64,000 nt of DNA from Cloeon dipterum. Its lineage: Eukaryota; Arthropoda; Insecta; Ephemeroptera; Baetidae. The stretch spans positions 13,702,001 through 13,766,000 of the forward strand of contig NC_088788.1 of the NCBI RefSeq assembly GCF_949628265.1. The letters are read 5' to 3'. This document shows positions 38,087-49,064 of this stretch, one piece after another. Position numbers and translations under genes: made by a program. The notes beneath the pieces were generated by a model. It did not search any database. It saw only the letters and a list, made by a program, of their open reading frames with translations, and was not told the origin of the DNA. Within the stretch, counting starts at the first letter, position 1. The number at the start of each line of letters is the position of its first letter.

Positions 38087-40650
38087 CAACTCAATACCAT
38101 CGCATCAATATATGTTCTCGTTTTGTTTTTTCCGCTCTGCAGTTTTCCGTTATCGTCATCATTTTTCGTTTAATTTCATAGTAACCTCAAAATTTTGATG
38201 GTAAACAGAAGCGCAGGGTAAAGGCACTCCTGGATTTCTGCGCATAACATTTTTTAAAAGGCAAAACACGGTTGGAATTCTATGTACCAGTACTTACAAA
38301 CCCGCTCTAAGGCTTTGTTGATCCAACATTCCAGAATTTCACACATATCTGCGTTAGGATTAAGAACCTATACCAGCAATAGACTATGCCCATAAAGATT
38401 AACGTATTATATACATGTGTTCTTCAACTGTCTAAGCAAACCTTTTAAAGTGGAATGATACTGGGCAACAATTGAAAATTATTTAAATTGTTGGATGCCA
38501 TAAACAACTGATCCATTAACAATTTGTTCAACAATTTGCAATAATAAAAAATGGACCTTCCCCCACAATAAAAATTCAAATTTTGCCAATTTTCTCCAAA
38601 ATTTACAGTGCTTGAACATATTTCCTTGGCATATTTAGATTCCTCTCGTCGAGATCTGTCCAACGGTGTATGCCACTTATTGGGGAAACTCTTGGTTTTG
38701 AAATTAAATCTAATTTCAAGTAAGGAGACAGCCATTATTACCATTTGAAAAGCACGGCAACTTTCCAGCCAATTTTCTCGAAAAATTACAGTGCTTCCTA
38801 GGTCAATTCAGGCTTTAACTGAATCCTAAGGGAAGAGTTTATGGCAACAAGCATTTTCCAGGCTTTTGCAATATCATTCCTCTTTAAAAAATATACGTGA
38901 GTTTTCATTGTTCTTGACATGCGGCACCAACAATCATGTCAATGAACAAGTTAGGCTGTTTACTAATTATTGTGGAATACGCTATGCAAGTAAGTTCACT
39001 GGAATTCTCAAAGTAAACCAGCATTTCCAGCACGATAAAAAAGATGCTACTGATGTACTCTTCATACGCATAATGCAAAACACAAAATAAACTCTTGTTT
39101 TGTTGTTTTTTGTGACACCAAAACTGGTCGAGTTGAATTAAAAAAGTTTGAAATCAACGAGACTGAAGAAGTCTTGTTTATCATTTTCCACTCAATTATA
39201 ATTTTCCCAATTTTCGACCTTGCGTCTGTATTCTGAGAGAGCAATAAAGGATGATTTCTTAGATTGGCATAATTTTGTGTGAATGATAAAGAAGCAACAC
39301 AGACGCTGAGCTTAAATGTGAAGCTGGGTGCATATAAACACTGATGCATATCAAAATTTATTCCGGTAGATGAATGCAGATGTGCACAAATTCAAACTTA
39401 TTGTTAATCTGTGTCAGGCATACAGAAAGTGAAGCAAATGCTTCCACTGCCTTCTCGGCTAAGCGCAACTGCTGCGGGTTGCGCTTCAAACTAGACAGAG
39501 AGTAAAAATCGCCAGGATTTGCCGCTCGGACAGCAAATCGATCAGTGATTATCGGGAACAGGTTGAAGAGGCTGCTAGTGTTGCACCAAGAGTATTCTGT
39601 GACGCCCAGCTTACTAGCAGCCAGCCAAGCAGGTTCCGCCACAACCGGAATCGTGCCTAGAAGAGGAAGCACAAATATTCATTTATAATATCATTGAAAA
39701 TGAATTTAATCTTACTCTTTGAGGTATCAATAAGGCATAAAAGGTCACTCGGACTCTTGAACGAAGAAAGTTTCAGACCGTATTTACAGCACAAAGAAAA
39801 TGATTCCTGATACGACACCTGCAAAAATAAATAATTTTTTTATAATTGTTTTGCATCTAAATTTTCTGTTACACACTCTTGAAAAGATGATTAGATATTT
39901 AACCCCACAAGCCGTAAAAATGTTTCCATTTGGTATAGCTAAAAATAATAACTGTAAGAATAAGAATTACAAGCGTTTATAAAAGTTAGGTTACAAAATT
40001 AAGTTTCAAACAAATCTTTATCTGGAATTCTGTAATAAAGAGTTAAACAGACAGCAAACCTCTGTTGTTCAAGTAATCATCTCGCATTTGTGGCTGTTTG
40101 TGAGTAAGTAATGATTAATTATTATTAGGAACTCATTTGAAATAAAAAAATGTTCACATCAATGACACAGTCGAAATCAGTAAGACACTTTCCTAAAGTT
40201 CCAGGTAGTGGCACTGATTCCTAAGTTAGTAATTTTTCTGAATATTTACTTGTTAAAAAAATATTTAACTTTTACAGAAGATTTATTGAATTCGACCGTA
40301 TTTATCACGTTAGCGACGAGATCTGGTGCTTTTTCTTGGCCGCATTGGAAAATCAATGAAGCTGTATCGCATTCATCCATTCCCCCTAAAATTGTTTGTA
40401 TGAATAGAAGCTCTACGAAATGTTTTTCATTTTCGAGGGGCCTACTTTTTGAACCGCACGTATAGAGACAGCAATCATGTTTTCCTGCATTATGTCCGTG
40501 TTTACTGCCATGCTTTCGGCCAGTAACAAAATCTTCTCATCAACGAGTTTTCCATTCAACATCTGATTAAAATTTGTAAAAATCATGGAGAAATCATTGC
40601 TACGTGTGTGAATTGAAAAACTTACAAATCCTCCATTTTCTGCTAAGCAT
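38087..40650. repeat. duplicated block, copy of 54491-56515
   Basis: Collinear with the gene D-gene E intergenic region and the 3' exons of gene E (54491-56515), except for a 435 bp TTAA-flanked insertion at 38449-38883. It begins after a 1-base overlap with unit A and stops abruptly inside the OBP exon corresponding to 56526-56491. There it joins a gene A fragment with 1-2 bases of microhomology. Confidence 0.9.
38449..38883. mobile_element. MITE-like element with TTAA target duplication
   Basis: A 435 bp insertion absent from the paralogous site near 54,800, which reads AAGCAAACCTTTCAAAAAAT. Both ends are flanked by TTAA (38445-38448 and 38884-38887). The ends are imperfect inverted repeats: left AGTGGAATGATACTGGGCAA, right in reverse complement AGAGGAATGATATTGCAA. 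No transposase is encoded. TTAA duplication is typical of piggyBac-type elements, so a non-autonomous piggyBac-like MITE is inferred. Confidence 0.65.
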
Positions 40651-40922
40651 TACATTTTTGTCACAGTTGAGTTCTGGACATTTTGGAGCAGAGCAAGCTG
40701 GTGGAGGGGTAGTTGGTCCCTACTCAAGTTATTTACATTAAATTAAAAAGAATAAAGACAAAATTCACACAATTTTGGCATCCGAAAACGTAGAGATTGG
40801 TGCAATTTTTGCTGGTTAAAAATACTTTGTCGATGCCTTTATCGACTCGCAGATGAACACAGTTGTTCCCAACCGAGTTATTTGGCTGTCCCCGCAGCCA
40901 ATACAACGACGTGCTGTCAATT
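39404..40922 (-). pseudogene. relic C: chimeric fragment of gene E 3' exons fused to part of gene A
   Basis: From 39404 to 40650 this matches the gene E exons for CTLD3, the second hinge and the C-terminal half of the OBP domain. From 40651 to 40922 it matches gene A 35753-36025 (hinge exon and the end of CTLD1). It is broken: a one-base deletion in the terminal exon near 39,500 shifts frame relative to gene E, and a two-base insertion (near 40,460; CACGTATAGAG against CACGTAGAG) disrupts the OBP exon. The E and A pieces are joined inside exons in the wrong domain order. No signal peptide or promoter is present. It is a duplication by-product, not a working gene. Confidence 0.88.
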
Positions 40923-40931
40923 ACGTCTTTA

Positions 40932-42777
40932 CAAGCCAACTCATCCTTCGAACAAACAAATGCCGCTCTTATTGTCTGGGATGAAATGGGAAAAAGAATA
41001 ACTACTAATGATTATCTCTTGTTGTTGCATTTGTTGAGAAATTTACAACATCGTCCTACACAAGCTGATCGACATAATTGATTTCCTTTAACAGATGTAA
41101 AATGTCCACATTGCTGTTGTTAATTTGGAGCTCATAATAAAAAAATAATAAATAACATTGAGGAACTCGCAAACTGACGAAAACGATTGATGATGCCTCG
41201 GGAAAAATACCCATGTTTTGATTAAAATGGATAGGTGGAATATTGAACAACAACATACTGTGTGTAACCTGTACCACAAATTGAAATTTTCCAGAAAAAT
41301 CTTAACTGTGTATGATAGTATTTCCAAATAAAAATAATAAAATAATGCATTGAAATCTTGTAAGTGCATCTTTTATTTCATAGTTGTATACTCTCACATT
41401 GTCAAAATACAATAATTTTCTGGCATTTATTATAGCTATTAAATCTTAATGTCACACCACCAGCCTTTAAAAGTTTCATCAACTACCATTAATTAGGAAA
41501 ATTAATATTTATTTTTATAAACACCGGATTGTGGAAGATTAAGAAATCTGAACGCCCAACTTAAATAGAGAAATCCTCCAACACATTTCAAAATATGCAT
41601 CTTCTAAAGAATAACTGCAGTAGCTCAAAACAAATAGAAACGTGAATATATCAAGCTTTGCTTTTTTTGCCAAAACTTAATATTATCAAGGACAAAGTTT
41701 AACCCCTATTATAAACTCCATGGAATAATTTCTAATAAAATATTTGGAAAAATAAATTAAAATGTTTTCGATGATGAGCATTATTTTAAGTATGTATCAC
41801 ACGACACGACATCATACACAACATTTAAAAAAGTGAATAGTTATGCTACCCGCACTTTAAGACTGCTTGGCGGCACAGTTTTCCAAATGTGCAAGGCGGA
41901 TCATTACATAATATGTGACAGTAACAATAAAACACTGTTTACATACATGTACCTTTTTTGGTTTAGGCCGATTCATTTTAATGACCGCAGTAGCACGTAG
42001 GACAAGTTCCTCATCACGTATTTGAAAATAAATATAAATTTTAAATAGAAAACGTCCAATTGCCTCACTCGCTTCATATTTACCAAGGTATTTTTGCAAA
42101 GTAAAAAGTTAAATTTTAAAATTAGTGTTCTTGAATCAAACTTTATTTTCTGTTCTTACAAAGAAAACACTCAACTCATCACGATAATGTCTAATAAAAT
42201 CACGTAAATTAAAAATAAATAGCCCGTCATCTTTTTCCGACTAAACGTTTTAGAACCAAGGATTAAGAAGAGGTCTTATCTTCATTGAAAAAGCTAGTGC
42301 CTAGTATATCATATCCAATTGAACACATTTAAATCCACTAGCTGTAAGGGAACACTAAACACACGTTTATTTGAACACTCCAAATAAAAATCTAAATTAT
42401 CTATGATCTGCAGAGCATTCAAACAATTAAAATAAAAATCTCTTATTAACACTGAGAAAATATAATCTGAGAGCAGCTCTTTTAAAGCAGCTGATTTGAG
42501 TAATTCAATTTCTCATCTACTATCAAACTAGCTTTGGTATGTAAGTGAAAATGTGCTTAGATGCGGGAAGCATAATACCTTCCTTAAATAAAGCTCAACC
42601 GCAAAGGTATTAAGACTGAAAGCTGTCAATCAGGATTGAAACGCTTCAGATTACCTCAGTGTTTATTAAAATTGGTGTGTGCATCACCTGTAGTGCGTGT
42701 TTTGAAATATATTGGTTGTGTTTCACACGAAAAAAAAATACTTGAAAATTTGTAGAATCAAAGAAATCGAACTTTGT
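40932..42777. other. noncoding stretch upstream of the gene B stop (duplicated trailer)
   Basis: Copy of the presumed Rac1 3' trailer end (to about 41,350) and of the Rac1-gene A intergenic region. Because Rac1 itself is not duplicated, this is an orphan trailer fragment. No gene is seen. Compared with unit A there are several small deletions, for example near 41,590-41,660. Confidence 0.75.
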
Positions 42778-45700
42778 TCAAGGTTCGCATAAAGTGGTCA
42801 ACCTACTCACAAGGCGTTCTCGTGACATGGCAGCAACTGGTATCGCCACTGGCGGTCTGAATTTAATTGAGTACAAAAACCAATCGAGGTAGGGATTGCG
42901 ATCGGTGTAGCGGTCTTCAAATTCAGGCGTTAGATTTACTCGGCTGCCTGAAATGCACCATCTGTAGTCTAAAGGGTCTGAGGCACCAAGTCTGCTCGCC
43001 GCTGCCCAGATGTAACCTAACGATTCATCTCTTAACTCCATTCCTAAAAATGAAACAATTCTTAGACTTGTGGTGTGCTTAAACGAATGCGCTTCTCACC
43101 TATTGAACGGTTGATACAATACATTTCCTCGATGGTCTCAACTGTAACCATCTTAAGACCATATTTACAGCAGAGAGAAGAGGCTTCTTGGTAAGAAAGC
43201 TACGAATATGGTTATGCTAGTATGAAACAATCATTTGGTCTCAACAAGTAGATCATACGAATTTTTTGAAAAGGAGGTATTTTATCCCACAAGTCGTGAA
43301 TATTTCTGTATCTTGTATTGCTGAACAAATACATACTAATTTATTAATATTTTCGGATCAAAATTTTGGTGTCAAACCTCGGCCATTCAAGTAATCATCT
43401 CTCATTTTTTGCTATTTTTAATAAACGATGGGTTAACAATTATTTTGTATCTGAAATAAGGTGCTTACATCGATCACACATTCATAGTCTGTAGGGCATT
43501 TGGGTGCAATTCTAGGGAGTGGTACCGATTCCTATTCAATCGTTTTCCTCGTCATTTCTTTTTTCAATAATGCATGAAAAAACTACATACTGCCGATGTA
43601 TCCAGTTGCGCCGTGTTAATCAAGTTGGTCACTAAATCCGGGGCAGTTTCTTGGCCGCATTGAAAAATTAAAGCAGCTGTGTCGCACTCATCCATTCCCC
43701 CTAAATATATACATTTTTTAATTTGCCAAGGAAAATTTATTCACTCACTTTTTGAACCGCAGGTTGAGATGGCATCCATGTTTTCTTGTAATCGTGTGTC
43801 AGAATCTTGTGCAAACATCTCAGCCAGCAAGATAACCCTCTCGTCAATAAGTTGCCCGTCCCACATCTAACTTGAATTAGGTTTGGAAATATTTTCTTGT
43901 GCGAAAACTTACAAATCCTCCGTTTTCCCCAACACATTTTAGAAAGCACTAAAAATTATTTTAACGAATTAAAAAAATTTCACTTAAAATTATCGCTTCC
44001 TTAACATTCTTGTTTGTTATTCTTACTATTCTTATTTATATCTTACGGTAATATTTTCATTCTAAATAATATTTCAATCATAATTTTATTTTTTAGAATT
44101 AATTAACTTATTTCAGTAAGGAAAATCAGAAAAAGTGAAAAAGGCAAAATATACAAGCGTTCAAGTCACAAAAAAGTCGGCAAAGATAGTCAAGTCTTAC
44201 ACAGCCATATCCGTTTTAAATAATATTGTCATTTTATTTCAGCAAAACTGAAAAACAATGGGAATCTTACAGCGGATTAAAATTCTTCACCTCAGTTTAT
44301 TATTTAGGAGTAACCTGTTCGAGTTTCAGAAACGTGTTTTAATAGGCATATTAACAAAAGGGTAAAATCTTCCTAAGGCCCCCGCCTGTCAATGCACCCG
44401 AGCGCTTGTTTACCCTCTGCCCATTTATCTAAAAGGAGCATCTAAATTCTCTCTTTCCTCCTTAGTCGCAATTTTTTAGTCAGGACCAGTTGGCCAATTG
44501 GCCCAACATCGAGGCTTGCAACTGTACGCTAATATTCGCTCTTCCCTGCTTAATTCGCTTCAATATAGACAAGACCGCGCTTCTTACAATTAGTGTTCTC
44601 GGTGGCCGCACTTTGTTGCGCCTCTGTATTAATATTCCAAATTTAACCGTTCGTGCGGGAACGGGAGTTTATGGCGTGATGCCTGAACACCCATTAAGAA
44701 TGATTACCTTTATTTGAAGAGTAAATTTAGTCGTATTGAATATGGCCTGAGTCTCTCCTAACAAAACAATACATGAATTAATATTTAGTTTGCTATAACG
44801 GCATTATTTTTATTTTACTTGCCTTTTGATAAATTGAACACCGCAGCGCATTCATCGACTATCGCATCTGAATGGACCGGAGTATTTCTCGTATCCCGCG
44901 CCTCGCATATGTACTTTTGACTGTTCGAGCAGTCCACGTCATTAAGAAGTGCTCCAGTTTTGCTCAAGCCGAGAATAAGACAGTTTTCTTTTCCTCCGAA
45001 ATTATCTGGTTGTCCAGGGGACCACACGACCTCTTGTTTTCTAACCAGTTTGTTCACCGCACACCAACCGAATTTACCTTCGCAAGCTTCGTCGCTTCCA
45101 GAGGTCCAAAATGCTCCTTCAGCATTTGATGAATCTCGAAAAAAGTTATATTGAAATTTATTTAAAACTATGTTAAACATTTGATACTTTTAGCTGCTTC
45201 AATTAAATTGTTGTATTCATAGTCGAATTCTACACTCAGAATCTTCATTCCGATTGCACAACACGACTTCATCGCTTCCAACCACTGCAAAATAATTTAA
45301 GCCAGGAGTAAATTAGCAAATTTAAATTTACAGTCATTTTCGCCGAGCTGAAAAGGTAGAATCTTCCATTGATTGAGTACCAGAACCCGTATTTGCTTGC
45401 GTCTATATGAATGTGAGGCGATATTAAAATTTTCAGCTTTTTGCACAATTAAAAAAACTCACTCGTAAGGTAAAGAGTAACGCCGTCTGCAACGTATGTG
45501 CTAAACAATGACACCTTCCAATTATTTCGTTTTTAATGTTAATCATTTTGCATATTCTATCACTAATTTACATTTTTTTCACAGTTAAGCTCTGGACATT
45601 TTGGAGCAGAGCAAGCTGGTGGAGGGGTAGTTGGTCCCTACACAAGTTATTTACATTAAATTAAAAAGAATAAAGACAAAATTCACGCAAACTTGGCATC

Positions 45701-47787
45701 CGAAAACGTAGAGATTGGTGCAATTTTTGCTGGTTAAAAATACTTTGCCGATGCCTTTATCGACTCGCAGATGAACACAGTTGTTCCCAATCGAGTTATT
45801 TGGCTGTCCGCGCAGCCAATACAACGACGTGTTGTCAATAGTTGATTTGAAACTTGTCATATTTGGCAGACGCCATTTGAACGTTCCATTAACCGATTTG
45901 AGAGCCGCGCTCCAGTAGTTGGCATTATACTTCCACAAAGATGCTGCTGAAAATTTTTTGAAATAAACTTAAGCAACATCCATATCAGTTTCTCATACGC
46001 CTGGTCATATTTTCTAAACAATTCCTTTTGTCGTCGTTTTCAATGGCAATTGGTGTCATCCCCAGACTACAGCATTTTACGTAATTTGTTTGCCAATCAA
46101 CCTGTAAATTAAAAACATAACTTGACGGTATTTTGCTGGTAAAATATTTTGTCATTGGATTTTGTTCAATATCATAGCATTTTTTGCCACAGAGAATCGC
46201 TACATCGCCACTCCACCCGCACATAAAGACCGCTTGGCGGCACAGTTTCTTTACTTGAGTAACGCGTCCATCTATCTTTCATGACACCAGAAAGTATAAT
46301 AAAAATTTTTACGTGCGGATATTTAACTGTATTTTTTAGTTTTAAGCATACATTCACTTTTTTCTGCTTCTTTTAACGAGTATATTTATAAATTTGCTTA
46401 TAAGCATAAATGTCATTATTTTTTTAATCTATTTTAACCAATTAAGGAAAAATGAATACTCAAAAATGTATTGAGAATATATCAGTTACTATGTACCACA
46501 GTTTTCCCCCACAGAAACAATGCACCACAGGCCTCAGTCCAGGAGCCATATATGCTAGCGTCTGTGGAAATATCCTGTGAATTACTCAGCAAAACAAATC
46601 CCTTAAAACGTACCAATAACTCGACCATTCGTGTGAAACAGAGATGCCTAGTGAACAAGTTGAACCCAATGAGCAAGCGATATTTTTCGTGTAAAAATAA
46701 TTCATACGTTTTTCTTGCATATATAGTTATTAAAATCGAAAATTTTCTAGTGAGAAAGAAACATGTTAATTTTGTGACTTTTATGGCAAATAGCACAGCG
46801 GATTACATACAGGAGAAATTGTTGTTGTTGTGGTGGTGGTGGTGGTGGTAGTGGTGGTGCGGGTTGTGGTGGTAGTTGTGGTGGTAGTTGTAGTGGTGGT
46901 AGATCCAGCAGTTGTGATTTCTGTTGTATTTGGGTTAGAAGCGATAGCATCTGTCGTGGCATTAATATTTCCGCTCTCAGTCACAGTGGGTTGAGCTGCT
47001 GAATGAGGTATTTTAATAAAAAACTAAATATATTTTGCAATCTATTGGGACAGTAAATTTGAATGTTTTTGTGAGTAAAACCTATTATTGTTGTTGTTAT
47101 CAAAGATGAAGGCTCGTTGTTTGTCACTTCTGTAAATGAGTTGCTATTTGCTATTTGTTCTTGGCTCGATAAAATTTTATCCGCACTTTCTGTAGGTTTA
47201 TCATTCGGAACGACATCGTTTACAGTAACTTGTAATGATTCCTCTGCAATCGTTGGGACTTGAAAATTTTCGGTTTTCAATGTTTCTTTCCAATTGCACA
47301 ATTTTGTGCTCTTGCAATTTGTAAACTCACCACTGCTGGTCAGATTGACGGTGGAAAGGATGACTTCTGTTGATATTCTTGACACCTTTTTTTAATTTTT
47401 CGCTTTGATTTTAATTAAAAAATTGTCATGCTATACTATCACCTGTGAAGAAGAACTGGTAATTCGTGAACGATTGAATGATCCTTTGGAACATGACAAT
47501 TTCCCGCAGCACTTAATTATATAAAACTTTTTCTGATCGCGAGCTGTGAAATTTTACATGAGATTGAGATATTTATAAATTAAATTTTTTTATAACAAAC
47601 ATCGCCAAGGTTTTCCAACCGCTCCAACTTTTTGTTGTCTTTTATTAACATTTTTTGTGTTGATCAATAGCAAGCAGCAAGCTATCCTCTATAATTCCAC
47701 TGTTCTCTTCATTCATTCACGAAGTAAAAAGTAATATTCACTTACCGCAATCAGAATCACGCAGATAATTGTTCTAAATTTTACCAT
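42778..47787 (-). CDS. gene B: secreted mucin-like CTLD-CTLD-OBP-CTLD protein, duplicate of gene A
   Basis: Same 22-exon layout as gene A and intact in every exon checked, predicting about 803 residues. Signal peptide exon 47787-47746 encodes MVKFRTIICVILIA. The Thr-rich exon (46995-46807) is 11 codons shorter than in gene A. CTLD1 has WLRGQPNN (exon 45946-45693). CTLD2 has GQPDNFGGKENC (45134-44823). OBP cysteines lie in exons 45134-44823, 43948-43913, 43866-43749 and 43700-43591, with the same spacing as in gene A. The terminal CTLD3 exon is 43043-42778. The GC donor AAAG|GCAAGT after 44823 is kept. A and B differ mainly by scattered substitutions, for example EGKFGWCAVNK against EGKFGWCAANK. 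Its own upstream region (about 120 bp) is duplicated too, so it may be expressed like gene A. Function is inferred only from domains. Confidence 0.87.
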
Positions 47788-47911
47788 TTGTGTAGATTGA
47801 AGTAGGAAACTATCACACAGGTCTGACAAGTTGGGTAGTGTGATGCTCCATCAATCTAGGTTTTTGGCATCACTTAATTTAGCGAAAGGCTTGCCATGAC
47901 GTTTTTCCGGC

Positions 47912-49064
47912 CTCCACGGTTTTCCCATACACAATTTTTAGAGTTTTAGTGACCAGAGAGTGTGGAGCTGAGTCATGCCAATCTTTTACTCTTGAAAGGT
48001 CTGAGGCTGAAATAAATTATAATTTAAGACACGATCAATTGTTTGGACGGATTTAAACTATCCTCTCTTAACTTTTTTCAATGAATTAGGCTCAGGGTAA
48101 CGATGAGCATCAACATGCTTAAAATAAATAAATATAATTAAATATTTTATAACATCAATGATCTGCGAATTAAATGACCTTAACTAACATTTATTTATTC
48201 TATATGCATGTGACTTTACCGTTTTGCTGCACAGAATGAGTATCCTGTCATTTTGTCACGTCCCGTTTGCAAGTTGACATGATTTTGACGCTTCAGCAGC
48301 CATGTTTGATGCTAATAAAGTATAGTGATCGCACTTTCTGTGCCGAAGGACTTTAAAAATCTTTCTGGTTCAACGTTTCTCACTCATTCAGTAGCAATTA
48401 ATGCGACCAATCATTAATGAAAACCATGTGGGGGAACTTGTTTATATTTTATTCCAAGAAAGTAAGCATTAAACATTTCTGGAGGAATACTAAATAAGAA
48501 GCTCAATATACACCGAGGAAGCTGCTTTAAATTTTAACTGAAAAATGGCGAACTAATTGTTTAGCTTACTAACAGAGATTGCAAAATACAACGTCACCCC
48601 ATGTTAGTTATTGTTGACTTTAATTTCTGATTTTTCCCTTGAGGTATACTTTTGAATCTATTTTGGTTTCCGATTTATTCAATTTCAACAAATAATATCT
48701 GATTTGGGCGATTTATGCAATTCAATTACTTTGAATTTAATTTTAAAAAAACACACTTTTATGTTCTTAAGAATTTTATTTGCAACACTTTAAAATATTG
48801 ATATTATACGAAACAATACAATCCATATCGAAAAATTAAATTTTGAATCAATTTACGAAGCATTAACACATTTAGAATGTGAATTTTCAAAACTGTTTCC
48901 AAAAGTAATTATTAATCAAAGCTAATCTAATGGAACACAGCGTTTATAGCCACAAAGATGATATAATAAACAAAATTATATTTACAGCAAAGAGGATTCA
49001 TTTTTGATTAAACCTATTGCGACGAATGCAGTGTTTCGAGCGATATGAGTTGAAGACACCGCAA
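47912..49064. other. intergenic region between genes B and D
   Basis: AT-rich unique sequence beyond the edge of unit B. It must hold the distal promoter of gene B and the 3' end of gene D. No open frame, repeat or RNA gene is recognised. Confidence 0.6.

Larger units (their letters stand above)
30822..38087. repeat. segmental duplication unit A (pair of 40932-47911)
   Basis: Collinear and nearly identical to 40932-47911. It covers the end of the presumed Rac1 trailer, the gene A downstream region, all of gene A and about 110 bp upstream of its ATG. The left edge is at GCAAGCCAACTC against ACAAGCCAACTC. The right edge is at TTTTTCCGGC, after which unit A continues into sequence like 54,491 and unit B does not. 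Differences are scattered substitutions and small indels, so the duplication is fairly young. Confidence 0.93.
40932..47911. repeat. segmental duplication unit B (pair of 30822-38087)
   Basis: Second copy of the 7 kb unit, carrying a presumed Rac1 trailer fragment and all of gene B. An 8-base filler (40923-40930, ACGTCTTT) with no counterpart in either parent separates it from relic C on the left. On the right, homology ends at TTTTTCCGGC and unique sequence follows. Confidence 0.93.
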
